Source: Bradyrhizobium arachidis (GTDB lineage: Bacteria > Pseudomonadota > Alphaproteobacteria > Rhizobiales > Xanthobacteraceae). Taken from it: a DNA stretch of 64,000 nucleotides. The notes beneath the pieces are model-generated. The model had not been told where the DNA came from, made no database searches, and worked only from the letters and a program-made list of their open reading frames with translations. The DNA lies in the NCBI RefSeq assembly GCF_015291705.1, contig NZ_CP030050.1:3162001-3226000 (forward strand), written 5' to 3'. Numbering within the stretch: position 1 is the first letter of the stretch; the number at the start of each line of letters is the position of its first letter. A program made the position numbers and the translations under genes. Below are positions 26,664 to 35,156 of the stretch, piece after piece.

Positions 26664-28079
26664 TCACACCGACGCCAGCTTCCGATAAAGCGCGCTGTAG
26701 CTGCCCGCCGAGATGCTCCACGAAAACGAGCGGCCCATGGCGCTGCGGCGCATGGTGTCGAGCTGGTCATGGGCCATGAAGGCCTCGAAGGCGCGGCGGA
26801 CGCCGCCAAGGAAGGATTCGTGCGAAGGTCTTGAGAACAGGAATCCTGTTTCACCATCGGTGATGGTCTCGGCAAGGCCGCCGGTCTGGTGGCCGATCGG
26901 CAGCGAGCCGAAGCGCTGGGCGTACATCTGGCTGAGGCCGCAGGGCTCGAACCGCGACGGCATCAAGGTGAAATCACTGCCCGCAAAAATGCGCCGCGCC
27001 TGGGCGTCGTTGAAGCCGATGGTGACGCCGATGGCGTCGGGGCGGCGGCGATGCGCGTTGATCAGGGCCTGCTCGAGCGCCGGCTCGCCGGAGCCAGTGA
27101 CTACGATCTGGCCGCCGGCATCGACGATCTCGTCGGCGGCCGAGAGCACGAGGTCGATGCCCTTCTGGTGCACGAGGCGGGCGACGATCGCGAACATCGG
27201 CCCGCGCGAGACCGCAAGGCCGAACTGCTTGCGCACGTAATCCGCATTGGCCCTCTTACCGACCCAGTCGCCGGCGCCGAACTGTTGGGCGAGCTGGGCG
27301 CAATAGCGCGGGTCCCAGCTCTCGTCGATGCCGTTGAGGATGCCGGTGAGCTCGGAGGCGTCCGAGCGGACGCGGAGCAGGCCTTCGAGGCCGCAGCCGA
27401 ATTCCTCCGTCGTGATCTCGCGCGCATAGGTGCCGCTGACGGTGGTGAGGTGCGAGGCGTAGACCAGGCCCGCTTTCAGGAAGGAGAGTTGGTCGTAGAA
27501 CTCGACGCCGTCGATATGGAAGGAGCTTTCCGGTGCGCCGATCCGCCGCAGCGAGTCCTTCGGGAAGAGGCCCTGATAGGCGAGGTTATGGATGGTCAGG
27601 ATCGACGGTAGCTTGGCGCCGCGCCAGGCGAGATAGGCGGGCACCAGTGAGGCCTGCCAGTCATTGGCGTGGATCAGGTCTGCTGCCCAATTCTTGTCCA
27701 GCTTGCCCATGGCCAGCTCAGCTGCGGCCGAGGCAAAGCGCGCGAAGCGGATGTCGTTGTCAGGCCAATCGTGCCCGGACTCGTCGCCATAGGGGTTGCC
27801 GGGCCGGTCGTAGAGTTGTGAGCACAACAGCACATAGACCGGCAGGCCGTCCTTGGTCGCGGCCCGGCCGAGCGAACAGGCCGGCATCTCGGCGAAGGCG
27901 GGACAGCGGCCAACGATCTGAATATGCGTGAGTTGTTCGATGATGTCGCGGTAGCCGGGCAGCATCACCCGGATATCGGCAAAGGGTCGGAGCGCGCGGG
28001 GCAGGGCGGCGGAAACGGCGCCGAGCCCGCCGACGCGGACGAAGTCGTCCATCTCTGTCGTAACGAACAAGACCCTCAA
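26664..28079 (-). CDS. glgA: Glycogen synthase GlgA (GT5)
   Basis: A 471-residue GT-B enzyme that extends alpha-1,4-glucan from ADP-glucose. The N-terminal segment is MRVLFVTTEMDDFVRVGGLG; the C-terminal domain has FTLMPSRFEPCGLSQMYA and TGGLAETITDGETGFLF, with the catalytic Glu region E-P-C-G-L. The usual K-(T/V)-G-G-L donor motif reads R-V-G-G-L here. The start is TTG with GAGGG nine bases upstream and no better ATG. It stands alone; the debranching-type glucosidase at 2492 could act on its product. Confidence 0.88.
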   Translation of the reverse strand: MRVLFVTTEMDDFVRVGGLGAVSAALPRALRPFADIRVMLPGYRDIIEQLTHIQIVGRCPAFAEMPACSLGRAATKDGLPVYVLLCSQLYDRPGNPYGDESGHDWPDNDIRFARFASAAAELAMGKLDKNWAADLIHANDWQASLVPAYLAWRGAKLPSILTIHNLAYQGLFPKDSLRRIGAPESSFHIDGVEFYDQLSFLKAGLVYASHLTTVSGTYAREITTEEFGCGLEGLLRVRSDASELTGILNGIDESWDPRYCAQLAQQFGAGDWVGKRANADYVRKQFGLAVSRGPMFAIVARLVHQKGIDLVLSAADEIVDAGGQIVVTGSGEPALEQALINAHRRRPDAIGVTIGFNDAQARRIFAGSDFTLMPSRFEPCGLSQMYAQRFGSLPIGHQTGGLAETITDGETGFLFSRPSHESFLGGVRRAFEAFMAHDQLDTMRRSAMGRSFSWSISAGSYSALYRKLASV

Positions 28080-28230
28080 GAACAGCTGCCCTCTTCCGAT
28101 CCCGTTTGCTGCTATGCAAGAACGGGTCCAGTTGTCCTGGAATTCCCAAGCCCGCCTACACGTCGCGTCCGTTCGGTAAAGACTTTCCTACTCAGCCGCC
28201 GCCCTCTAGGGTCGACGCACCAACAATAGA

Positions 28231-28246
28231 GAACAATTGATTGTTC
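28231..28246. promoter_or_regulatory. Palindrome upstream of the CoA-transferase gene
   Basis: GAACAAT-TG-ATTGTTC has perfect 7-base arms. Another ACAAT lies just upstream. The centre is 46 bases before the chosen start at 28285, a likely operator position. It would overlap the alternative TTG start at 28237, which argues for the later start. Confidence 0.45.
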
Positions 28247-28284
28247 CTAAGCGACTCAAGGACACAGGCGAGGACGCGGCAGGC

Positions 28285-29478
28285 ATGCAGCTAGCAGATA
28301 AGCATGAGGGGACGACGACAAAGGCCTTCGCCGGCCTCAGGGTCCTGGATTTTTCGACCACCATCGCCGGCCCCCACTGCGCGCGCATGCTTGCCGACAT
28401 GGGGGCGGAGGTCATCAAGATCGAGACCGACGGCGGCGAGACGATGCGGACCCGGCCGCCGCTGCGCAAGGGCTGCAGCACCGTGTTCGGTCAGCTCAAC
28501 GTCGGCAAGAAGAGCGTGGTGCTCGACCTCAAGTCGGAGGACGGCAGGGAGGCGGTCCGCCGGCTGGCCGCGACCGCGGACATCCTGGTCGAGAACTTCC
28601 GCCCCGGCGTGATGCGCCGGCTGCGGCTCGACTACGACAGCCTGCGTCCGGTCAACGAGAGGCTGATCTACTGCTCGATCTCCGGCTACGGCCAGACCGG
28701 GCCGTCCGCCGAGCTTCCGGCCTATGCGCCGGTGATCCACGCGGCCTCCGGCTACGACATGGCGCATCTCGCCTACCAGCCCGGCCGCAACCGCCCTGAT
28801 TATTGCGGCATCTATCATGCCGACGTCGTCACCGGCACCTACGGCTTCGGCGCGATTGCCTCCGCGCTCTATCAGCGCACCGTGACGGGGCAGGGCCAGC
28901 ACATCGACGTCTCCATGCTGGAGTCGATGCTGAGCCTGACGGTGATCGAATTGCAGAGCTCGCAATTTGCGGTCAAGCCGCCGCCGCGGCCGATGTTCGG
29001 GCCGACCGAGACCGCGAACGGCTATGTCATGATCACGATCGCGAGCGAGAAGACGTTCCAGTTGTTGATGGAGGTGATCGGCCGCCCCGAATGGATCACT
29101 GACGCACGCTTCGCCACCTATGGCGCGCGCCGCGACAATTGGGCTGAGCTGATGGACGGCGTCGAAGCCTGGTCGCGGCAGCTATCGACCGAGGCCTGTC
29201 TCGCTGCGCTTGCCGCGGCCGGCGTGCCGGCGTCGGCCTATCGCACCGTGGCCGAGGCGCTGGCCGATCCGCAGCTCGCGCATCGCCGGGCGCTCTCGCC
29301 GGTCGAGGACGAAGGCGGCTCGTTCCAGGTGCTCAATCTGCCGTTCCGGATGTCGGGCGCCGACACCACGCCGGGCAGGACGATGGCCGTGCTCGGCGAG
29401 CACACGCGCGAATTGCGCGACGAGGTCGGACTCACCGACGCGTCTATTCCGCCCGGCAAGACCGCCGCGCAGGGCTGA
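28285..29478 (+). CDS. Family III CoA-transferase (CaiB/BaiF)
   Basis: A 397-residue enzyme. LRVLDFSTTIAGPHCARMLA is the N-terminal signature of family III CoA-transferases, and the catalytic Asp lies in the segment before YCGIYHADVVTG. GQGQHIDVSMLESMLSL is also typical. It moves CoA between carboxylic acids in the cytoplasm; substrates cannot be read. An in-frame TTG at 28237 is an alternative start, but it falls inside a palindrome. Divergent from glgA. Confidence 0.87.
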   Translation: MQLADKHEGTTTKAFAGLRVLDFSTTIAGPHCARMLADMGAEVIKIETDGGETMRTRPPLRKGCSTVFGQLNVGKKSVVLDLKSEDGREAVRRLAATADILVENFRPGVMRRLRLDYDSLRPVNERLIYCSISGYGQTGPSAELPAYAPVIHAASGYDMAHLAYQPGRNRPDYCGIYHADVVTGTYGFGAIASALYQRTVTGQGQHIDVSMLESMLSLTVIELQSSQFAVKPPPRPMFGPTETANGYVMITIASEKTFQLLMEVIGRPEWITDARFATYGARRDNWAELMDGVEAWSRQLSTEACLAALAAAGVPASAYRTVAEALADPQLAHRRALSPVEDEGGSFQVLNLPFRMSGADTTPGRTMAVLGEHTRELRDEVGLTDASIPPGKTAAQG

Positions 29479-29626
29479 CGAATATCGTTCTGCGGCAAGC
29501 AATCCGGCCCTGCAGGCGTGCGGCTTGCCACGGTCCACCGGTGTCAACTAGACAGGTCCAGGTTTGTCTCGCCCGGCCTGCCATGGCATGCTGGCGCGAC
29601 AACAAGAAGCATGCGGGAGGACGCCG

Positions 29627-30694
29627 ATGAAGAGTTTCAAGGTTGCCGATTTCAAGGCGCCGCTGCGGGAGTTCGACGAAGCCACGCCGCAGCCGTCGGG
29701 CACGCAGGTGCTGATCAAGGTGAAGGCCGCCGGTGTCTGCCACAGCGACCTCCACATCTGGGAAGGCGGCTACGATCTCGGCCACGGCCGCAAGCCGCTG
29801 TCGCTGAAGGACCGCGGCATCAATTTGCCGCTGACCATGGGCCACGAGACCGTCGGCGAAGTCCTCGCCTTCGGTCCCGACGTCAAGCCGACCGACCAGG
29901 GCGACCTCAAGCTCGGCGATGTCGGCCTCGTCTATCCCTGGATCGGCTGCGGCAAGTGCGCCACGTGCCTCGCCGGCGACGAGAACATGTGCCTGACGCC
30001 GCGCTCGCTCGGCGTTTATTGCGACGGCGGTTATGCCGATCACATGCTGGTGCCGCATCCGCGCTATCTGCTCAATCTGAAGGGACTCGATCCCGCGACG
30101 ACCGCGCCCTATGCCTGCTCGGGCGTGACCACCTACAGCGCGCTGAAGAAGGTCGAGCAGCATTTCGACACGCCGATCGTGATGTTCGGCGCCGGCGGGC
30201 TCGGCCTGATGGCGCTGTCGCTCTTGAAGGCGATGGGCGGCAAGGGCGCGATCATGGTCGACATCGACGCCAGGAAGCGCGAGGCGGCGGAGAAGGCCGG
30301 CGCGCTCGCCACCGTCGATCCGAAGGCGCCGGATGCGCTGGAGCAGCTTGCGAAGAAAGCGGGCGGCCCGATCCGCGCCGTGATCGATCTCGTCGGCAAT
30401 GCCGCCACCACGCAGCTCGGCTTCGACTGCCTCACCAAGGGCGGCAAGCTCATCATCGTCGGCCTGTTCGGCGGTGGCGCGACCTGGGCGCTGCCGCTGA
30501 TTCCGATCAAGGCGGTGACGATCCAGGGTAGCTATGTCGGAAACTTGCGCGAGACGCAGGAGCTGCTCGACCTCGTCCGCACCAAGAAGGTGCCGCCGAT
30601 CCCGGTGACGACGGCCCCGCTTGCCAAGGCCAACGACGCGCTGCTGCAATTGCAGCAGGGCGCGGTGGTCGGCCGCACGGTGCTGACGCCGTAG
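29627..30694 (+). CDS. Zinc-dependent alcohol dehydrogenase (MDR)
   Basis: A 355-residue enzyme. Catalytic zinc ligands lie in AGVCHSDLHIWEGG and MGHETVGEV. Structural zinc cysteines are in CGKCATCLAGDENMC. The nucleotide fold has FGAGGLGLMALSL. It should oxidise an alcohol with NAD(P); substrate unknown. The start at 29627 follows GGGAGG. A REP-like repeat lies just after the stop. Confidence 0.88.
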   Translation: MKSFKVADFKAPLREFDEATPQPSGTQVLIKVKAAGVCHSDLHIWEGGYDLGHGRKPLSLKDRGINLPLTMGHETVGEVLAFGPDVKPTDQGDLKLGDVGLVYPWIGCGKCATCLAGDENMCLTPRSLGVYCDGGYADHMLVPHPRYLLNLKGLDPATTAPYACSGVTTYSALKKVEQHFDTPIVMFGAGGLGLMALSLLKAMGGKGAIMVDIDARKREAAEKAGALATVDPKAPDALEQLAKKAGGPIRAVIDLVGNAATTQLGFDCLTKGGKLIIVGLFGGGATWALPLIPIKAVTIQGSYVGNLRETQELLDLVRTKKVPPIPVTTAPLAKANDALLQLQQGAVVGRTVLTP

Positions 30695-30701
30695 TGTGTC
30701 T

Positions 30702-30804
30702 GTCGTTCCGGGGCGATGCAACGGGACCGCGAAGCGCGGCCCGGAGCATCGAACCCGGAACCTCGAGATTCCGGGTTCGGTCCTGTGGACCGCCCCGGAA
30801 TGAC
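30702..30804. repeat. Palindromic repeat, second GTC(A/G)TTCCGG element
   Basis: Bounded by GTCGTTCCGGGGCGATGC and by GCCCCGGAATGAC, with inner GAACCCGGAA/TTCCGGGTTC arms. Related to the element at 21173-21274. It lies between two same-direction genes. Confidence 0.7.
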
Positions 30805-30825
30805 GACTCTCTCTCAGGAACCCCC

Positions 30826-31905
30826 ATGTCCGCAAACAACGCCTTCCACATTGCCGTGCTCGCCGGTGACGGCATCGGTCCCGAAGTCATGGCGCCGGCC
30901 ATCGAGGTGCTGCGCAAGATCGAGCAGAAATCGGACTTGCGCTTCCGCTTCACCGAGGCGCCGGCCGGCGCCAACAATTATCTCGCGACCGGTAAGTCGA
31001 TGCCCGACTCCACCATCAAGCTCTGCGAGGAGGCAGACGCGATCCTGCTCGGCGCCTGCGGCCTGCCGTCGGTGCGCTATCCGGACAACACCGAGATCGC
31101 GCCGCAGATCGAGCTGCGCTTCATCTTCGACCTCTATGCCGGGGTGCGTCCGGCGCGTCTCATTCCCGGCGTTCCGAGTCCGATCGTCGGCGCTGACCAG
31201 CGCGGCATCGATCTCGTCGTCATCCGCGAGTCGACCGAAGGCCTGTTTGCCTCGATGGGCAAGGGCGTCGTCACCCACGAGGACGCGCGCGAGACCATGG
31301 TGATCACGCGCAAGACCTCCGAGCGCCTGTTCGAGTTCTCGTTCCGCCTCGCCGAGCGGCGCAAGGCGCGCGGCAAGCCGGGTGCGCTGACCTGCGTCGA
31401 CAAGGCGAACGTGTTCAAGGCCTTTGCGTTCTTCCGCAGCATCTTCGACGAGATCGAGAAGAAGCATCCTGGTGTGAAGACCGATCGCCTCTATGTCGAT
31501 GCCTGCTCGGCGATGCTGGTGAAGCGGCCCTGGGATTTCGACGTGATGGTGATGGAGAACATGTTCGGCGACATCGTCTCCGACATCACCGCGAGCCTGA
31601 TCGGCGGCCTCGGCATGGCGCCGTCGGCCGACATCGGCGACAAATACGCCGTGTTCCAGCCGTGCCACGGCACTGCGCCCGATATCATGGGGCAGGGCAA
31701 GGCCAATCCCACCGGCATGATCTTGTCGGCGGCGATGATGCTGGACTGGCTCGCCGACAAGCACGGCGTCGAAAGCGCAGCGGAAGCCGGCGAGACCATC
31801 GAGCGCGCCATCGACCAGGTCTATGCCGGCGGCATCAAGCCGATGGAGTTCGGCGGCAGCAACGGCACGGCGGATATCACGAAAGCGGTGCTGGGAGCGC
31901 TGTAG
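30826..31905 (+). CDS. Isocitrate/isopropylmalate dehydrogenase family enzyme
   Basis: A 359-residue beta-decarboxylating dehydrogenase. LAGDGIGPEVM is the N-terminal signature; substrate arginines lie in the DLYAGVRPAR region; ENMFGDIVSDITASLIGGLG is the family pattern; and CHGTAPDIMGQGKANPTGM is the cofactor loop. It could act on isopropylmalate, tartrate/malate or a homologue. The neighbours give no amino-acid context, so the substrate is left open. AGGAA lies before the ATG. A hairpin terminator follows. Confidence 0.85.
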   Translation: MSANNAFHIAVLAGDGIGPEVMAPAIEVLRKIEQKSDLRFRFTEAPAGANNYLATGKSMPDSTIKLCEEADAILLGACGLPSVRYPDNTEIAPQIELRFIFDLYAGVRPARLIPGVPSPIVGADQRGIDLVVIRESTEGLFASMGKGVVTHEDARETMVITRKTSERLFEFSFRLAERRKARGKPGALTCVDKANVFKAFAFFRSIFDEIEKKHPGVKTDRLYVDACSAMLVKRPWDFDVMVMENMFGDIVSDITASLIGGLGMAPSADIGDKYAVFQPCHGTAPDIMGQGKANPTGMILSAAMMLDWLADKHGVESAAEAGETIERAIDQVYAGGIKPMEFGGSNGTADITKAVLGAL

Positions 31906-31921
31906 ACAGTCGCGAAAAGAA

Positions 31922-31941
31922 AAGGGGCCTTGCGGCCCCTT
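31922..31941. terminator. Bidirectional terminator between convergent genes
   Basis: AAGGGGCC-TTGC-GGCCCCTT is a perfect 8-bp stem. On the minus strand it is followed by TTTTCTTTT, making a classic Rho-independent terminator for the small secreted-protein gene. It also closes the dehydrogenase gene on the plus strand, less strongly. Confidence 0.85.
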
Positions 31942-31947
31942 CGTTGC

Positions 31948-32229
31948 TCACCAGCGGCGCCAGTGGCGATGGCCGTAGCCCCACGGGCGTGCACCGTAGA
32001 AGCGTCGCGGGCCGCCATAGTAACCATAGGCGCCATAGTAGTTCGGACGCCACCAGCAGCGGCCCCAGGCATTGCAGACCATGCGCACCTGGTCGACATT
32101 CGCCGCCGGGCCGCTTGCGACCTTGTCGGCCTGCGGAATGCCGTTCGGCATCGCCGCGAGCGCTTGTCCCGACGCCAGCGCAGCTCCGCCCAGGGCAGCC
32201 AGACCGAGAACAGCAAATTTCAGTTTCAT
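31948..32229 (-). CDS. Small exported Tyr/Gly/Trp/Arg-rich protein
   Basis: A 93-residue protein with a signal peptide (MKLKFAVLGLAALGGAALAS, cleavage near QALA-AM). The tail is very rich in Tyr, Gly, Trp, Arg and His (NYYGAYGYYGGPRRFYG). Proteins of this build recur in Bradyrhizobium, with no known function; they may sit in the periplasm or envelope. GGGAG precedes the ATG and a strong terminator follows the stop. A loose FixK-like sequence upstream was considered and set aside. Confidence 0.75.
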   Translation of the reverse strand: MKLKFAVLGLAALGGAALASGQALAAMPNGIPQADKVASGPAANVDQVRMVCNAWGRCWWRPNYYGAYGYYGGPRRFYGARPWGYGHRHWRRW

Positions 32230-32363
32230 CGCAATCTCCCTCGTTGGTGGCGAGAGAACTTGCGGCGGATCAAGTAGTTGCTATCGCGATGCGGGAAGGA
32301 GAGGAATTTAATCTTCCTGAATAACGGTTCAGCTTCGTCGGAAGTTCCGCGATCTCTCCGCGC

Positions 32364-32447
32364 GTCATTGCGAGCGTAGCGAAGCAATCCAGAGTCTTTC
32401 CACGGCGAGAGTCTGGATTGCTTCGTCGCTGCGCTCCTCGCAATGAC
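32364..32447. repeat. Palindromic repeat GTCATTGCGAGCG family, copy 2
   Basis: GTCATTGCGAGCGTAGCGAA and the inverse ending CTCGCAATGAC flank AGCAATCCAGA / TCTGGATTGCT. It is nearly identical in its arms to copy 1 at 26563-26640. Confidence 0.8.
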
Positions 32448-32483
32448 GATGGGGAGAGGGCTGCGCCCGCAGCAACGACGGTG

Positions 32484-33305
32484 TTATTTCCCCGAAAATT
32501 TCGGCTTGCGCTTCTCCATGAAGGCCTGACGGCCCTCGCGAAAATCTGCCGAGTCCATGCAGGCGTTGCCGATCGCCTTGATCGCGTTCATGTCGCGCTG
32601 GCTTTCGTCCTTCAATACCTGCGCGATGGTGAGCTTCGCGGCCTTGATCGCGAGCGGGGCGTTGTGCGCGATCGTTTCGGCCACCGCCATGGTCTCGCCC
32701 CAGAGCTGATCATCGGGGAACACGCGCTCGACGAGGCCGATGCGCAGCGCCTCGGCGGAATCGATCCGCATGCCGGTGTACATCAGAAGCCGCGCCCAGG
32801 ACGGGCCGACGAGCGAGACCAGGTGCTTCAAGCCGTCAAAGCCATAGGCGATGCCGAGCTTCGCGGCGGGAATACCGAACTGGCTGTCATGCGCGGCGAT
32901 GCGGATGTCGGCGAGCATCGCGACCTGCATGCCGCCGCCGAGGCAGAAGCCCTGGATGCAGGCGATGGTCGGCTTGGGATAGTCGGCGAGCAGCGCGCGC
33001 TGGGCGGCGCTGCGCTTGCTGTATTCCTCCGACGCCGCAGCATTGTGGCGCGTCTTCTCGAACTGGCTGATGTCGGCGCCCGACACGAAGGCCTTGCCGC
33101 CGGCGCCGCGCAGGATCACGACGCGGACCGCATCGTCGTCGCGCAAGGCCGTCAGCGCCTCGCCAAATCCCTCCCACATCTCCAGCGACATCGCATTGCG
33201 CTTGTCGGGATTGTTGAAGATGATGACGCCGACGCCGTCGGTGACCTGCTTGAGGATCTTGCCGTCGGCGTAAGGTGTTTCGGTCGGGCTGGAAGTGTCA
33301 GGCAT
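32484..33305 (-). CDS. Enoyl-CoA hydratase/isomerase family protein
   Basis: A 273-residue crotonase-fold enzyme. AFVSGADISQFEKTR gives the first oxyanion loop, and IQGFCLGGGMQVAMLADIRI the second, with the Gly-Gly-Gly typical of the family. It acts on acyl-CoA thioesters in the cytoplasm, perhaps in fatty-acid or aromatic breakdown. Alternative in-frame starts at 33323 and 33335 exist; none has a strong ribosome site. It stands alone, not in a beta-oxidation operon. Confidence 0.85.
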   Translation of the reverse strand: MPDTSSPTETPYADGKILKQVTDGVGVIIFNNPDKRNAMSLEMWEGFGEALTALRDDDAVRVVILRGAGGKAFVSGADISQFEKTRHNAAASEEYSKRSAAQRALLADYPKPTIACIQGFCLGGGMQVAMLADIRIAAHDSQFGIPAAKLGIAYGFDGLKHLVSLVGPSWARLLMYTGMRIDSAEALRIGLVERVFPDDQLWGETMAVAETIAHNAPLAIKAAKLTIAQVLKDESQRDMNAIKAIGNACMDSADFREGRQAFMEKRKPKFSGK

Positions 33306-33424
33306 CGCGCGCTCGCTCGTCATTGCGAAGCGCAATGTGCGGCCCCGACAGGGCCCAGGTCAACCGCGGCAAGGCATGCGGCTTTGCACCCGCCTGTGCC
33401 GCGATTGCATGGCGCGAGAGGCGC

Positions 33425-34777
33425 TTATTGGGTCACGTGCATGTGCGCGGTCAGCGGATGGCTGCCGGCATTGCTGAAGAACGCCGCCTCCTCGGCGGTG
33501 GCCTCCAGCAGCTGCTCGTCCTGGTTATAGACGTCGTTGCGGAACTGGACGGTCTGGTCCTTGGTCATCCACGCCGTTAGATAGATCCAGGCCACCGGCA
33601 CCTTCTTCGCCATGGCGACGTCGAGATGCTGTCCGCTGGCGATCTCCGCGTCGATCGCGGCGCGGCTCCATTTCGGCTGGTCCTTGAGCAGCCAGGCCGC
33701 GAGATCGCGCACATTGTCGACGCGCGAGCAGCCGTGGGAATCGAAGCGATAGTCGTCGCTGAACAGATTGCGCTGATTGGTGTCGTGCATGTAGACCGAA
33801 TAGGAATTCGGCATGTCGATCTTCACCGCACCGAGCGCGTTGAAGCTGCCGTTGTGCTGGCGCACGGTGAAGTTCGGCGTGTGCGTGCCCGACCAGTCGA
33901 CCGAATGCGGATCGATCGGATTGTCGTGGGCATCGAGCACCTCCATGTGCATGCGCGACAGATAAGTCGGGTCCTTGCGCATATGCGCGGAGATCTCGGT
34001 CTTGGCGATCGAGGCCGGCACCGTCCAGGTCGGGTTGAGCACGACGCTGGTGATTTGCGCTGTCAGCGTCGGCGAGGGCTTTTCGGTCTTGCCGACGATG
34101 ACGCGATAGCGCCGCACCACGACGTCGTTCTCGACCGCTTCGGCAAAGGCGGCGGGGATGTTGACCACGACATAGCGCTGGCCAAAGCCGAAATTCATGT
34201 TCTCGAGCCGCTGCAGCGAAGCCTCGAGCTGCCGAATGCGCTTCTGCACCGGCACGTTCATCGCCGCGATCGTGCGCGGCGTCATCATGCCGGTCGGGGC
34301 GAGGCCATGACGGGCCTGAAAACGCTTCACGGCGTCCGCGAGATCCTGGTCGAAGGCGCCGGTCGCCTTCTCGGCCGAGAGATCGCCGGAGACGATCAGC
34401 CGCTTGCGCAACAGATCATCGTTGGCGCCCTGGACGCCGACAGCGAATTTGGCGTCTGCCGGGATCGTCGGCCAGCCGCCGCGCACGGCGAGGTCCGAAT
34501 AGCTCAGCGCCGCATCCTTGATGCGCTGGGCAGAGCCCTCGTCATAGGTTGGCTCATGCGTCATCGCGAGGGCTGCAGCCGAGCGGCTCTCCGCCGTCGA
34601 GGCGGGCGTCGACGCGGCCGCTTTCGGCGCAGCCGCATGGGCCGGGTTCGCCGCGGCCGGCACCGTGGCTGATGTCGCCGGCTTGGGCCCGGCCTGTCCA
34701 ATGGTCTCCGTCTGCGCCAGCGCGGAGGCGCTCGTGAGCACGCCGAGGGCAATGATCATCGCAACGCGTTTCGACAT
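33425..34777 (-). CDS. L,D-transpeptidase (YcbB type) with peptidoglycan-binding domain
   Basis: A 450-residue envelope enzyme. Residues 1-22 are a signal peptide (MSKRVAMIIALGVLTSASAL). A low-complexity Ala/Pro/Thr linker follows, then a peptidoglycan-binding domain (AVKRFQARHGLAPTGMMTP, about 150-190), then the YkuD catalytic domain with the Cys in FDSHGCSRVDNVRDLA. It makes 3-3 cross-links or attaches proteins to peptidoglycan in the periplasm. The start at 34777 follows GGGGGAAG. Confidence 0.88.
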   Translation of the reverse strand: MSKRVAMIIALGVLTSASALAQTETIGQAGPKPATSATVPAAANPAHAAAPKAAASTPASTAESRSAAALAMTHEPTYDEGSAQRIKDAALSYSDLAVRGGWPTIPADAKFAVGVQGANDDLLRKRLIVSGDLSAEKATGAFDQDLADAVKRFQARHGLAPTGMMTPRTIAAMNVPVQKRIRQLEASLQRLENMNFGFGQRYVVVNIPAAFAEAVENDVVVRRYRVIVGKTEKPSPTLTAQITSVVLNPTWTVPASIAKTEISAHMRKDPTYLSRMHMEVLDAHDNPIDPHSVDWSGTHTPNFTVRQHNGSFNALGAVKIDMPNSYSVYMHDTNQRNLFSDDYRFDSHGCSRVDNVRDLAAWLLKDQPKWSRAAIDAEIASGQHLDVAMAKKVPVAWIYLTAWMTKDQTVQFRNDVYNQDEQLLEATAEEAAFFSNAGSHPLTAHMHVTQ

Positions 34778-34921
34778 GTGTCCCGTCTTCCCCCTGAGAA
34801 CGAGGCCCGCAACGGGCCCTCGCATTGGCAATTCCAAGGCCCGCCGCGCCGCTTGCGCCGATTGGTCAAACCGGCGGGAAATTACGGCACCTGAGTTGAC
34901 GTCCCATTCGGCAGGCGAAAA

Positions 34922-34942
34922 CCCCGCGCGTCCGATGCGGGG
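34922..34942 (-). terminator. Second Rho-independent terminator downstream of the XRE gene
   Basis: On the minus strand GCCCCGC and GCGGGG arms are followed by TTTTCGCC. No gene ends directly in front of it, since the XRE transcript should already stop at 35022. Confidence 0.6.
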
Positions 34943-35021
34943 CTTCTCGATTGGGTCGCGCCAGGGGTGGGATGGGTTCGCGATATCCGCGACGAATGGC
35001 GGCTCAATAGCCAAGAAAAAA

Positions 35022-35038
35022 GGGCGGCCAAGCCGCCC
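35022..35038 (-). terminator. Rho-independent terminator of the LysR-XRE pair
   Basis: On the minus strand GGGCGGC-TTG-GCCGCCC is followed by TTTTTTCTT. It is 119 bases after the XRE stop. Confidence 0.85.
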
Positions 35039-35090
35039 CGAGAAAGGCCGCGCGCACGCGCGCGAGCCCAAATCTGATGCCGTCGGTCTC

Positions 35091-35130
35091 GTTCAATCCA
35101 GCCACGTCCCCGCGACGCGGCGGATTGAAC
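35091..35130 (-). other. Long hairpin in the 3' untranslated region of the XRE gene
   Basis: GTTCAATCC and GGATTGAAC form a perfect 9-bp outer stem around a 22-base GC-rich interior that can also fold (CGTC / GACG). It lies between the XRE stop and its terminator. Confidence 0.5.
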
Positions 35131-35156
35131 ATCGGCCGTAGCAGCCAGACCCGATC

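Larger units (their letters stand above)
34778..35156. other. Gene-free interval with stacked hairpins
   Basis: No protein-coding gene is supported in these 379 bases. They hold, on the minus strand and in order, a long hairpin (35091-35130), a strong terminator (35022-35038) and a second terminator (34922-34942), followed by the L,D-transpeptidase ribosome site. The two terminators 80 bases apart leave room for a short minus-strand RNA. Confidence 0.6.

Noticed and set aside
32260..32273. TTGCGGCGGATCAA, a loose FixK-like box before the small Tyr/Gly-rich secreted protein
   Set aside because: Its centre is only 37.5 bases from the start codon, so a class II promoter would leave no leader. 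Only the relaxed consensus is met.
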